From Shewanella corallii (GTDB taxonomy: Bacteria > Pseudomonadota > Gammaproteobacteria > Enterobacterales > Shewanellaceae), in the NCBI RefSeq assembly GCF_023349125.1, contig NZ_JAKIKT010000003.1:1-64000 (forward strand): a stretch of DNA of 64,000 nucleotides, in the 5' to 3' direction. Numbering within the stretch: the stretch's first letter is position 1; every line of letters starts with the position of its first letter. Both the position numbers and the translations under genes were made by a program. This document shows, piece by piece, positions 26,053 through 35,208 of the stretch. The notes beneath the pieces were generated by a model, which was not told the origin of the DNA, searched no databases, and saw nothing but the letters and a program-made list of their open reading frames with translations.

Positions 26053-27669
26053 TTACGCTGGCTCAGCCTGGCTTTGTTTGGATTGATTAAACATATGGAC
26101 CAGATCCTGTTTAATCACTTTATTGGAAGCATTGACAGGCATGGCATCCAACACTCGCACGTACCTGGGCACTTTATAATTGGACATGCGTTCCCGGCAC
26201 CATTGAATCATTGAAACTTCATCGATGGCGTGTCCCGGCCTTAATACCAGGCAGGCACATCCGACCTCCCCCATACGATCATCCGGCACACCAATGACAG
26301 CGCTTTGGGCAATAGCCGGATGCTCCGCCAACTGAGCTTCAATTTCAGCCGGGTAGCAGTTAAAGCCACCGACGATAAACATATCCTTAAGCCGCCCGGT
26401 AATTTTCAGATTACCTGCGCTGTCGAGCTCACCCAGATCCCCCGTATGCAGCCAGCCATCACTGTCAATGGTTTCAACGGTTGCTTTGGGGTTATCAAAA
26501 TAACCCTGCATAACATTAAAGCCACGAATGCAGATTTCGCCGGTTTCACCGGCAGGCAAAATAGTCCCCTGTTTGTCCAGAATCGAGACCTCAGTACCGG
26601 GAATCGCTTTGCCACTGGTGCCCGCTATGATTTCTGCACTGTCCTGCGGATTGCAGATAGTCGCTAAACCGCCACATTCTGTTAAGCCGTACGCCGTGGT
26701 GACCACCTCAAAGCCCAACTCCGCCCGCATACGCGAGATAAGTACCGGAGGTATGCTTGATGCGCCTGTAGATGCCACCCTCAGACTGGATAGATCCGTA
26801 TTACCCAGCTCAGGATCCGCCAGCAGAGAAAGGTAAAGAGTCGGTGGCCCGGGTAACACACTTACCCTATCCGATTCGATTCGCTTAAGTACCTTTTTGG
26901 CGTCAAACACCTGTTCCGGCAATATGGTACAGCCCGCAAGCAAGCAGGCGAGCCAGCCAGCCTTGTAACCAAAGGCATGAAAGAATGGGTTGACCACCAG
27001 ATACCTGTCACCTGCTTTTAAGCCGAGTATCGTCACGAATTCACTGAAGGCCTGCAGACAAGCTGAGTGTCTGCTCATGACGCCTTTAGGTTTCCCTGTG
27101 GTGCCAGAGGTGAACATCAGATCTGACAGATCATCTCCGGTTACCGATGCAGCTCTGTTGATTGCCACCAACCCGGCGATATCTGCTCCATTGGCAATAA
27201 AGTTGTCCCAGCCGATAATCCGGTCGCAGGCGGGAGCTTGCCTGTTGCTCATCACCACTATGGATTGCAATGATTCTGGCCACACAGGGTTAAGGGATGC
27301 CGGATAATCTTTATCCAGAAAATCACCGACTGACAGCAGCAGCTTTGCACCACTTCGACTTAGTACATCGGCAGCTTCTGCCGGTTTCATCCTGGTATTA
27401 AGAGGCACCAGCACAGCGCCAGCCATCTGTAAGCCAATGGCAGCTATCACCCAGCGGCTACAATTGGGCGCCCACACTGCTACCCTGTCTCCCTTCTCAA
27501 TCCCCGAAGCGATCAAGGCCCTGCACACACTCAGGCACTCTGCGGGGAGCTGGTCATAGGAGACTGATTCGCTCCCGTCTTCAATAGCAGGTAAATCACC
27601 ATAGCGCCGGGCTGCATCGAATACCAAAGCCGGAATGGTTTTAATTGGGTTGGTGGATAAATCGCTCAT
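26053..27669 (-). CDS. FadD3-like acyl-CoA ligase
   Basis: A 538-residue ANL-family AMP-dependent acyl-CoA synthetase. The P-loop LMFTSGTTGKPKGV is near residue 190, YGLTECGG follows, then GWLHTGDLG, and the C-terminal catalytic Lys region NASNKVIKQDL. The N-terminal segment VPLNTRMKPAEAADVLSRSGAKLL resembles FadD3, which activates the C/D-ring propanoate (HIP) in steroid breakdown; I base that on memory and call it probable. It follows the KstD-like gene by 31 bp in one operon. The stop codon lies in the loop of a small hairpin (GCCAGCG-TTA-CGCTGGC), without a T-run. Confidence 0.85.
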   Translation of the reverse strand: MSDLSTNPIKTIPALVFDAARRYGDLPAIEDGSESVSYDQLPAECLSVCRALIASGIEKGDRVAVWAPNCSRWVIAAIGLQMAGAVLVPLNTRMKPAEAADVLSRSGAKLLLSVGDFLDKDYPASLNPVWPESLQSIVVMSNRQAPACDRIIGWDNFIANGADIAGLVAINRAASVTGDDLSDLMFTSGTTGKPKGVMSRHSACLQAFSEFVTILGLKAGDRYLVVNPFFHAFGYKAGWLACLLAGCTILPEQVFDAKKVLKRIESDRVSVLPGPPTLYLSLLADPELGNTDLSSLRVASTGASSIPPVLISRMRAELGFEVVTTAYGLTECGGLATICNPQDSAEIIAGTSGKAIPGTEVSILDKQGTILPAGETGEICIRGFNVMQGYFDNPKATVETIDSDGWLHTGDLGELDSAGNLKITGRLKDMFIVGGFNCYPAEIEAQLAEHPAIAQSAVIGVPDDRMGEVGCACLVLRPGHAIDEVSMIQWCRERMSNYKVPRYVRVLDAMPVNASNKVIKQDLVHMFNQSKQSQAEPA

Positions 27670-27700
27670 GAATTACTTAGCTCCCTGCTGTTTACCCGGC

Positions 27701-29446
27701 TTACGCCACACTTTGGTGTTGCTCTGATGTGTCAGCTTCACTGGCTTGCGAAGCGATGTGATTGGCGGCGATATAGCCAAAGGTCATGGCAGGCCCAAGT
27801 GTGGCACCAGCCCCAGGATAGCTGGTTCCCATGACAGAGGCTGAGCAGTTACCTATGGCATAGAGCCCTTTTATAGGACTGCCACTCTCACCTATTACCC
27901 GGGCATACTCGTCTGTCAGCAAGCCACCTTTTGAACCTATGTCACCGGCGTCCATACGCATGGCATAAAAAGGACCTTTGTTGATGGGGGCCAAACATGG
28001 GTTGGGTTTGACATTGCGATCGCCATAGTAGCGGTCAAATACATTACCCCCCCGGTCAAAGTCTTCATCGACACCGGTTTGGGCAAAATGATTCATTTTG
28101 GCGACGGTATCTTTAAGCCCCGACGCGCTGATGTTAATCGACGAAGCCAGCTCATCCAGTGAGTCTGCTTTCCAATACAAATTATTGTGCCAATCTTTGG
28201 GTAACCGACTGTCCGGCATAATCTGTCCCGGCATCAACGGCCCCATTGCGTAGTTGAATCTGAAGCTGGCATCGAAGATCACCCAGGCCGGTATCGATTT
28301 GCCGCCGGACGCCTGATGATTGCGGTACATGGCATCGCCAAACTCCAGATATGGCGCGGCTTCATTAAAGAAGCGCTGGCCATTGCCATCCACCACTATG
28401 GCGCCGGGAAAGGCACGCTCGGCAAACACGCCTCTGGCTTTATCTTCACGTGGTACACTGATGGTTGGAGCCCACCAGCACCAGTCCAGCAGATCGGTCG
28501 CAGCACCCAGCTTTTGCCCTGCAACCAGAGCAGCCCCGGTATTGGCATTCGGTGGCGTTGCACTCCACTCCTTGCGGCTGGGTTTAGCCAGATACTTATC
28601 TCTGAGCATTTGGTTTTGCTCAAAGCCACCGGACCCCATGATCACCCCTTTGCGGGCATAGATGGTTTGTTCGCCCTGTTGCGTGGTTACCCGAATGCCT
28701 GCGACTTTGTCATTCTCCATCACAAAGTCGGTAAAGTCGGTATTGAGCCACAGGGGAATATTTCTGTCTCTCATTGATTGACGCAATGCGGCGACTAAAG
28801 ACCCTCCCAGGCCTGCACGTTTATCACGTCGGGTTTTCTTACGCTGTTTAAAATCGAATTTATATCTGAGCATGAGTTTGATAAGCATCCAGCGCCAACC
28901 GGACTCTCGAGCCATGGCTTTATGAGCATCTCTTGCAGTCCAGGCAATTTTGCCCATCAATAAGGTAGAAGGAGACGCCTTGCGCTGGTTTTCGACCTCG
29001 TCGCCCAACACACTGGTATCGAACAGCTCTGGGTCCAGAGTTCTTCCCCCGGGCAACGCCCCTTCCAGATGCTGATAGTAGTCCGGATATTTTTCGGCAA
29101 CTGCGTAACTTACCCGACTGTTCTCTTCAAGATAACGGATCATCTCGGGCGCATTATCCAGATAGGCTTTCAACCTCTCCGACTCCACTCGTCCTCCGGT
29201 GGAATGTTGCAGGTACTGCATCGCAAGCTCATGGCTATCTTTGCCACCTTTGTTGCGGAAGTAGTGATTATTGGGGAGCCAGATGCCACCTCCGGATAAG
29301 GCTGAGGTACCGCCATACTTGTCCGTTTTTTCAACGACTAAAACCGATTGGCCTTTATCTGCGGCAAACACTGCAGCGGACATGGCGCCAGCTCCTGAGC
29401 CGACGATCACTACGTCATAGATTTGCTTGTTGTGACTTGCACTCAT
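27701..29446 (-). CDS. kstD: 3-ketosteroid delta-1-dehydrogenase-like flavoprotein
   Basis: A 581-residue FAD protein of the FRD/KstD family. The Rossmann start YDVVIVGSGAGAMSAAVFAA with VEKTDKYGGTSALSGGGIW gives the FAD site. The C-terminal SYPGAGATLGPAMTFGYIAA holds a Tyr-x3-Gly pair of the spacing known for the catalytic Tyr487/Gly491 of Rhodococcus KstD1; a YPDYY segment near residue 120 may supply the proton-abstracting side. KstD makes the 1,2 double bond of ring A, which with 9-alpha-hydroxylation leads to ring B opening. A delta-4 dehydrogenase of the TesI type is the alternative. An operator copy lies about 90 bp upstream. Confidence 0.85.
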   Translation of the reverse strand: MSASHNKQIYDVVIVGSGAGAMSAAVFAADKGQSVLVVEKTDKYGGTSALSGGGIWLPNNHYFRNKGGKDSHELAMQYLQHSTGGRVESERLKAYLDNAPEMIRYLEENSRVSYAVAEKYPDYYQHLEGALPGGRTLDPELFDTSVLGDEVENQRKASPSTLLMGKIAWTARDAHKAMARESGWRWMLIKLMLRYKFDFKQRKKTRRDKRAGLGGSLVAALRQSMRDRNIPLWLNTDFTDFVMENDKVAGIRVTTQQGEQTIYARKGVIMGSGGFEQNQMLRDKYLAKPSRKEWSATPPNANTGAALVAGQKLGAATDLLDWCWWAPTISVPREDKARGVFAERAFPGAIVVDGNGQRFFNEAAPYLEFGDAMYRNHQASGGKSIPAWVIFDASFRFNYAMGPLMPGQIMPDSRLPKDWHNNLYWKADSLDELASSINISASGLKDTVAKMNHFAQTGVDEDFDRGGNVFDRYYGDRNVKPNPCLAPINKGPFYAMRMDAGDIGSKGGLLTDEYARVIGESGSPIKGLYAIGNCSASVMGTSYPGAGATLGPAMTFGYIAANHIASQASEADTSEQHQSVA

Positions 29447-29529
29447 TAATGAACCCCGATTATTGGCTGACCCCTGCCTTGCAGGTTTGTTGGTTATGCC
29501 GATAATCGCCTGTCATATCCCGTCCCTCA

Positions 29530-29545
29530 TCGTCGAAGCGGACTA
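29530..29545. promoter_or_regulatory. Putative steroid-regulon operator, copy 5
   Basis: TCGTCG-AAGC-GGACTA, centred about 91 bp upstream of the KstD-like gene start at 29446. The rest of the 208-bp intergenic space (29447-29654) shows nothing else recognisable. Confidence 0.65.
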
Positions 29546-29654
29546 GCTCAACAGAGCCTCAGACTATTCATCAAAAATTTTGATAACAAGACAACAAAAA
29601 AGAGCCCATGCAAAACACAGACTCTAATATCGATGCATTTCAGCCATCAAGTAC

Positions 29655-31340
29655 TCAGGTAGTAAAAGCCTGTTTCAATTGACTGCGGAGCAATTTACCC
29701 GCTGGGTTACGTGGTAAATTCTGCTCCAAAATATGAATTTTAGACGGGACTTTATAAGCCGCGAGAATGGCAGCGACATGAAGTCTGAGGTTCTGCTCAC
29801 TCACAGATTCCCATGGAGATACCGACACAACGGCGACCACAGCTTCACCGGTTTCTTCATCGGGCACACCAAAAACTGCAGCCTCCCGGACGGCCTGATG
29901 CCGAAGCAAACAAGATTCCACCTCTGCTGCGGCAATCTTCTCACCAGCGCGGTTAATCACATCCTTCAGACGGTCTACGATATACACAAAGCCATTATCA
30001 TCCAGATAGCCGAGATCGCCTGTATGCAGCCAGCCGTCTCGCATGCAGTCGCGGGTGGCAGCATCATCCCCTACATAGCCGTCCATCAAGGTGACACCCC
30101 GCAGACAAATTTCGCCATTTTGGCCAGGAGGTAACGGGTCCCCAAGAGGGTCTGCCACCATCACCTCCATCAATGGGGAGATCATTCCTGAGCTTTTGGG
30201 GTGCATACGGAACAGATCGCCGGAGATAGCAGAGCCAACGCCATTAGTCTCTGTCATACCAAAGCCTATGCCCACCATCTGTTTGGGCAGCTTATCCATC
30301 ACCAGCTCAACCAGAGTGTCCGGCAAACCGGCGCCGCCGAAGCCCAGACCCGAAAATCCTGCCAGGATCTCATCACTGAAGAACTCCTGGTCACGAAGCA
30401 GTTGCATCACCATGGAAGGCGCACCGTTAAACTGAGTGACCTCTTCAGCCTTCATGGTGTTGATGGCATCCTGCGTATTCCACTTATGCATAAACACCAG
30501 GCGACGACCTGTTCTTAAAGCCGTTAACAGTTGTGCATGCAGACCACTGACATGAAACAGAGGAACAGCGGTCAGGATAACCGGCGCTTTGGCCTGCGCC
30601 ATAATGTTTTGCACTATCTCAGGGGACGTCATGGCGGAAATCGCCGAGATATAATCTATGTTAAACAGCGCCTGACATACAGCCAATTGGCTCGACAGCA
30701 CCGCCTTTGCCCGGCTGGTCGCCCCTGAAGTAAATAGAATAAGGGCAGGATCTGAGTCGTTAAGCCTGGGTATGGCGAGCGGGACATCGCTGACATGATC
30801 AGACACTAGATCCTGATAATGGAATACACCGCCTGATTGACGCATATGGTCATCCACCATCAGGGTGCGACAGTCGATATCTCCCTCCAACCGGGTATAT
30901 CTGTCCAGATCGCACACCAACAAGCGAGGCTCAATATCATTAAGGGCGGCCGTCAACTCCTCTTTCTTACCGAAGCTATTCAGTGGAGCAGGTACAGCGC
31001 CAATACGGGCTGCGGCACAAAATGCCGCCACCCATTCTGGACGGTTGCGACATGCTATCGCGATAGGATCCCCCGCCTGGACTCCCTGTGACAGCATCCA
31101 GCGCCCAAGAGCATCCATCTCCTGAAAAAAGCGCTTAAAGCTCCACCTGTCATCGCGATATACCAGAAAGCAGGCATCATCGTCCCGTCTGGCGGATTCG
31201 ATAACCTCCGCCAGGCTCCGGGGGGCATTTTTGTATCTGGGCAGTTTGACGCCATCCTGCTCTGTCATGCTGAGTTCAAATGGGGAACCGGGCGCAGTCA
31301 GCTGGGCCTTAACCTCCATAGCTCTTGCAATTGCATCCAT
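29655..31340 (-). CDS. Acyl-CoA ligase (steroid or side-chain acid)
   Basis: A 561-residue ANL-family acyl-CoA synthetase. ILFTSGATSRAKAV is the ATP-binding loop (TSG-x-TS rather than TSGTTG), FGMTETNGVG follows, then GWLHTGDLGYLDD, VDRLKDVINRAGEKIAA and the final Lys region RNPAGKLLRSQL. The 60-residue N-terminal extension before the usual core is somewhat long. It lies 15 bp after the metallo-beta-lactamase-fold gene in one operon, in the steroid island, so I infer activation of a steroid side-chain carboxylate with CoA, as FadD17/FadD19 do. Substrate cannot be read from sequence. Confidence 0.85.
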   Translation of the reverse strand: MDAIARAMEVKAQLTAPGSPFELSMTEQDGVKLPRYKNAPRSLAEVIESARRDDDACFLVYRDDRWSFKRFFQEMDALGRWMLSQGVQAGDPIAIACRNRPEWVAAFCAAARIGAVPAPLNSFGKKEELTAALNDIEPRLLVCDLDRYTRLEGDIDCRTLMVDDHMRQSGGVFHYQDLVSDHVSDVPLAIPRLNDSDPALILFTSGATSRAKAVLSSQLAVCQALFNIDYISAISAMTSPEIVQNIMAQAKAPVILTAVPLFHVSGLHAQLLTALRTGRRLVFMHKWNTQDAINTMKAEEVTQFNGAPSMVMQLLRDQEFFSDEILAGFSGLGFGGAGLPDTLVELVMDKLPKQMVGIGFGMTETNGVGSAISGDLFRMHPKSSGMISPLMEVMVADPLGDPLPPGQNGEICLRGVTLMDGYVGDDAATRDCMRDGWLHTGDLGYLDDNGFVYIVDRLKDVINRAGEKIAAAEVESCLLRHQAVREAAVFGVPDEETGEAVVAVVSVSPWESVSEQNLRLHVAAILAAYKVPSKIHILEQNLPRNPAGKLLRSQLKQAFTT

Positions 31341-31355
31341 GACAATACTCCTGAT

Positions 31356-32411
31356 TTATTGAGTCTTTTGGTCTTGTTGTCGTAGTTTTATATATTGTTC
31401 GCCGTCCTGTTCTCGGACGTTATTTTTCTCAAGCCTTGCGGCATCGCAAAGATAGTTCAGGTGTGCCTGGGTCTCTCCCAAAGCCAACATCTTCTCAACC
31501 GGGCCAAGCTTGCGGCTGCTTAGCTGCCGGTTAAACATCACCTGCATTGCCTGCCATAGGGTCAATCCCTGCAGGGCTGCAGACTCCAGCAAGTCTAAAT
31601 GGGTATGATGATGCTCAATCAAGGCCCGACTTCTGGGCTTTATTCCCCTGAATACCGGCCCATGGGCTGGCAGTACCAGGGTATCCGCCGGAAACTGTTC
31701 AAGGCGGTCAAGCGACTTAAGCCATAGCGCCAGCGGGTTGGCGTTTGGTTCAATCTCATTGACCAGTACATTTGAGCTGATTTCGGGCAGCAACTGATCA
31801 CCGGCCAACAAAATGCCGTCCTGTTCACACCAGAGGCAGGCATGCTCGGGAGAATGCCCCTCCCCAATGACAACCTGCCACTTTCTGGCACCGATCGCCA
31901 ATTGCTCACCCTCCCGCAGGCGGTTGAAAGTGTTTGGAAAATGACCGACAAAGGGATCTTTTACCACGGCTTTGATAATGTCTGTTATCTCTTGCGGCGG
32001 AACCCCGCCAACCTGGTAGAAACGGGTGAGTTGCTCAACCATGTCAGGATTTCTTTGGGCGCCAACACTGCGCATAAAGAAATACTCGCCGAAACTCATG
32101 TAAAGGGGGATGTTGAACGTCTGGGTTAACCAGGGTGCCAATCCGGCGTGGTCATAGTGAAAATGGGTACAAATAAGCCCTTTCAGCGGCTTGCCCTTTA
32201 GCTGAGTGTCCACCAGGGTTTGCCATAGTTTTTTAACCTGATCGAGCTGCAAACCAGTATCGACACCGTACCAACCATCGTCATCTTCCAGCAGATACAC
32301 ATTGATATGGTTAAGCGCCATCGGCATGGGCATCCTCGCCCAAAGCACGCCAGGTACGACTTGCTGCACTGAAGCATCCGCAGCCGGTACCGGAAAAGGG
32401 TATTCCAACAT
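31356..32411 (-). CDS. Metallo-beta-lactamase-fold hydrolase
   Basis: A 351-residue MBL-fold protein. The zinc motif THFHYDHAG (H-x-H-x-D-H) is near residue 100, GEGHSPEHACLW gives the next His, DGILLAGDQLLPE the bridging Asp, and LPAHGPVF the last His. The C-terminal 80 residues are helical. An ATG at 32411 with AAAGGA upstream is preferred to an in-frame TTG at 32438. MBL-fold proteins beside acyl-CoA ligases are often thioesterases or lactonases; opening of a steroid-derived lactone or release of CoA are both possible. It leads the operon with the ligase. Confidence 0.82.
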   Translation of the reverse strand: MLEYPFPVPAADASVQQVVPGVLWARMPMPMALNHINVYLLEDDDGWYGVDTGLQLDQVKKLWQTLVDTQLKGKPLKGLICTHFHYDHAGLAPWLTQTFNIPLYMSFGEYFFMRSVGAQRNPDMVEQLTRFYQVGGVPPQEITDIIKAVVKDPFVGHFPNTFNRLREGEQLAIGARKWQVVIGEGHSPEHACLWCEQDGILLAGDQLLPEISSNVLVNEIEPNANPLALWLKSLDRLEQFPADTLVLPAHGPVFRGIKPRSRALIEHHHTHLDLLESAALQGLTLWQAMQVMFNRQLSSRKLGPVEKMLALGETQAHLNYLCDAARLEKNNVREQDGEQYIKLRQQDQKTQ

Positions 32412-32508
32412 TGCTGCCTGTCCTTTTACCTGTTGCAACGGCTCCCCCTTTACTGTGAATGCTTATTCCTGAATGTGTTCATAAGAATTCATTCACCGGC
32501 CAGCCAAT

Positions 32509-32524
32509 ACGTCCAAAAGGACGA
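32509..32524. promoter_or_regulatory. Putative steroid-regulon operator, copy 6
   Basis: ACGTCC-AAAA-GGACGA, the most symmetrical copy, in the divergent region between the MBL-ligase operon (minus) and the MFS-Rieske operon (plus). Centred about 105 bp from the MBL start and 175 bp from the MFS start. Confidence 0.68.
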
Positions 32525-32691
32525 TGATGGTTTTTTTGTGGACGCTACCTTCAGAAGCAAGCGTGTAATCCCACAGGTTTTTCACGGACAAATTTTACGG
32601 ACTTTCCAATCCCTGAATACTTGCCCCTTAACTGCAATCGTTCCGGGTTTAAGTCCCGCCGGTCACCCCGGCTATAACAAAGGAGCGAACC

Positions 32692-34065
32692 ATGCAGTCG
32701 TCCAACTCATCCATTCCCAATTGGCGTAAGCACACTACGCTGGTGTTGCTGGCGTTGGTATATGTCTTTTCTTTTATTGATCGCAATGTTATTGCCATTG
32801 TGCTGGAACCTATCAAGCAGGAGTTTGGTGCATCAGATACCTTGATGGGCCTGCTGACGGGCCTGGCCTTTGCGGTCTTGTATGCCGGATTAAGTCTGCC
32901 CCTGGGGCGGATGGCTGATAACGGCGCCAATCGTCGCAATATGGTGGCCATTTGCTGTGGAGTGTGGAGTTTCGCCACCATGGCCTGCGGCATGGCCCAG
33001 CAGTTCTGGCAGATGATGCTGGCACGCATGACAGTAGCCGTGGGTGAAGCGGGAGGCATGGCGCCTTCGGTCTCCATGGTTTCGGATCTCTATCCGCCTC
33101 ACCGCCGCTCGCTGGCCATGAGCGCCTTTATGCTCGGCCCTCATATTGGCTTGCTGGCCGCCATGGTGCTTGGTGGCTGGATTGCACAAGAGTATGGCTG
33201 GCGTTCCGTGTTTATCTGGTTTGGTGCCCCGGGCATTTTGCTGGCAGGTTTACTGCTGCTCCTGGGTAAAGAGCCGGGACACGGCGTGTTTGACAAACAT
33301 AAAGGCGATAAAGACAGCCGCCCCTTTATGACCCAGCTTAACGGCATTATCCGTGTACAGGGCTTTGGCTGGATTGCCATGGGTTGCGCCCTTGCCGGCA
33401 TGGCGGGTTATGGCTATGGGATCTGGGCACCGACCTTTATGGTGCGCAATTATGATATGTCCCTGGCTCACGCTGGTATCAGCTTTGGTGTTGCCGGCGG
33501 TATTTTTGCTGCAGTGGGCTCGATTTTTGCCGGTATTTACTGCGACAAGTTAGCCAATAAAGACGCCAGATGGCAGGTATGGATGCCGATGATAGGCATA
33601 GTGCTGAGTCTGCCCATGGGCATCGCTTTTCTGATGTGGCCGGCCGACGCGATTTGGATGCTTGGCGATCTTGTCGTGCCTCACGCCATACTTTTTGCTG
33701 CAGGTTTCAGTTTTTTTGCATCCTGGTGGCCCAGCCTCTCCTACGCCGCCGTCAGCCATATCATGACCAGTCGCCAGCGTGCGACAGGCGCCGCCGCGCT
33801 GAATCTGTTTTTGACCCTGTTTGGCGCGGGTCTGGGACCTATGCTGACCGGCACACTCAGCGATCTCTTTGGTGAAACCGATGGACTTAAATTTGCCCTA
33901 ATCGTCACCCTGTCATTCCTGTTGCTGTCTGCCTGGTGTTACTGGCGGGCTGCGACGCCTTACACCCAGCGTATGGCCAACCTCGAGGGCAATACCCCAC
34001 AAACATCAACTGACTCAGGCGATGCGGCTGAGCCGGAAATGAATACTCAGGGCGCCGCTGGATAA
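32692..34065 (+). CDS. MFS transporter, probable steroid uptake carrier
   Basis: A 457-residue protein with about 12 membrane helices. MFS motif A appears as GRMADNGANRR after TM2, and the N-terminal VYVFSFIDRNVIAIVLEPI resembles the spinster-like group (SPNS), whose members carry lipids and organic acids. Both ends are cytoplasmic and polar; the last 35 residues are Gln/Thr/Ala-rich. A GGAGCGAACC sequence precedes the ATG. It is co-transcribed with the KshA-like oxygenase 30 bp downstream, so import of a steroid or steroid acid is a reasonable inference. Confidence 0.83.
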   Translation: MQSSNSSIPNWRKHTTLVLLALVYVFSFIDRNVIAIVLEPIKQEFGASDTLMGLLTGLAFAVLYAGLSLPLGRMADNGANRRNMVAICCGVWSFATMACGMAQQFWQMMLARMTVAVGEAGGMAPSVSMVSDLYPPHRRSLAMSAFMLGPHIGLLAAMVLGGWIAQEYGWRSVFIWFGAPGILLAGLLLLLGKEPGHGVFDKHKGDKDSRPFMTQLNGIIRVQGFGWIAMGCALAGMAGYGYGIWAPTFMVRNYDMSLAHAGISFGVAGGIFAAVGSIFAGIYCDKLANKDARWQVWMPMIGIVLSLPMGIAFLMWPADAIWMLGDLVVPHAILFAAGFSFFASWWPSLSYAAVSHIMTSRQRATGAAALNLFLTLFGAGLGPMLTGTLSDLFGETDGLKFALIVTLSFLLLSAWCYWRAATPYTQRMANLEGNTPQTSTDSGDAAEPEMNTQGAAG

Positions 34066-34095
34066 GCGCCCGCTTAAGCCAATAAGGAGAACTAT

Positions 34096-35190
34096 ATGGC
34101 GACTTCACAAGATTATCGTATGGGTGATTTCACCTTCCCAAGAGGCTGGTTCATGATTGCCACCTCGGAAGAAATTAATACCCACAAGCCACTGGCTATC
34201 CGCTATTTTGGGCGCGATTTTGCCCTGTATCGCGGTCGCGCCACTGGCCGTGTGGTGTTGTTGGATGCTTATTGCCCCCATATGAAAACCCATCTGGCGG
34301 CCGAGAATGATACCTCCTATGTGATTATTGATGGCGGTGGTACCAATATCGACGGTGATGGCATTCGCTGCCCATACCATGCGTGGCGCTTTGGTCCTGA
34401 TGGTCAGTGTGATGATATTCCTTACCATGATGGCCCCATTCCCAAGACCGCCTGTGTCAAATCCTGGCCTGTGGTTGAAAGTCTTGGCGCCATTTGGGTC
34501 TGGCACGACCCGGAAAATGGTGAACCCGAGTGGGACCATCCATCACTGCCCCAGTGGGATGATGAAGCCTGGGTACAGTGGCAATTCGACCACCTGGGCA
34601 TGCTGGAACACCATCCACAGGAAGTGATCGACAATATCTGTGACTATGGCCACTTAAGCCCGATTCATGGCTCTACTGTGCAACGTTATGAGAACGAGTT
34701 CAGCGGACATTACGCCATTCAACGTCAGTGTGGTCCTCACCGGACCCTGGTTGGCGATGATGGCGTCAGCCCAGTGCTGCATACTGACACACGCTATCAT
34801 GGTCCAGGTGTGCTGATCTCTCATCTAACCGGCTACTATGAGTCAATTTTGATGATTACCCATACCCCTGTGGAAGATGGCTCGGTTAAAGTGTGGCACG
34901 CGCTGTTGGTCAAGTCCCCTTATGGCAATGACAAGGCAACTGTGGAAGATACCATTGCCGCCCGTCAATTCCAGCAAGCCAGTCGACTGGCGTTTGAGCA
35001 GGATTTCCAGGTGTGGATGAATAAAGCGCCCTGCCTCAACGGCCTGTTTATTCCAAGTGATGGGCCCTTTATGAAAGCCCGTATCTGGTATAAACAGTTT
35101 TATAACCCAAGAGAGCGTAAAGCTGAGTATCTGGATAAATGTGAAGGCACTTATGTGCCAAGAGGGATTGAGCCTTATACACAGGGCTAA
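34096..35190 (+). CDS. KshA-like Rieske oxygenase (3-ketosteroid 9-alpha-hydroxylase)
   Basis: A 364-residue Rieske non-haem iron oxygenase. The [2Fe-2S] ligands are Cys60-x-His62 and Cys92-x2-His95. The spacing between the pairs is 29 residues, about 12 more than usual, owing to an insertion rich in Asp/Gly. The mononuclear iron site reads DNICDYGHLSPIH (D-x2-H-x4-H), which parallels KshA's DNVTDMAHFFYIH, and the C-terminal WYKQFY also fits KshA. KshA adds the 9-alpha hydroxyl that triggers ring B cleavage, using KshB as reductase (15576-16619). A different nucleus hydroxylase or desaturase of the same family is possible. AAGGAGAA precedes the ATG. Confidence 0.85.
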   Translation: MATSQDYRMGDFTFPRGWFMIATSEEINTHKPLAIRYFGRDFALYRGRATGRVVLLDAYCPHMKTHLAAENDTSYVIIDGGGTNIDGDGIRCPYHAWRFGPDGQCDDIPYHDGPIPKTACVKSWPVVESLGAIWVWHDPENGEPEWDHPSLPQWDDEAWVQWQFDHLGMLEHHPQEVIDNICDYGHLSPIHGSTVQRYENEFSGHYAIQRQCGPHRTLVGDDGVSPVLHTDTRYHGPGVLISHLTGYYESILMITHTPVEDGSVKVWHALLVKSPYGNDKATVEDTIAARQFQQASRLAFEQDFQVWMNKAPCLNGLFIPSDGPFMKARIWYKQFYNPRERKAEYLDKCEGTYVPRGIEPYTQG

Positions 35191-35208
35191 GCTTGAGTAC
35201 AGACGCCC

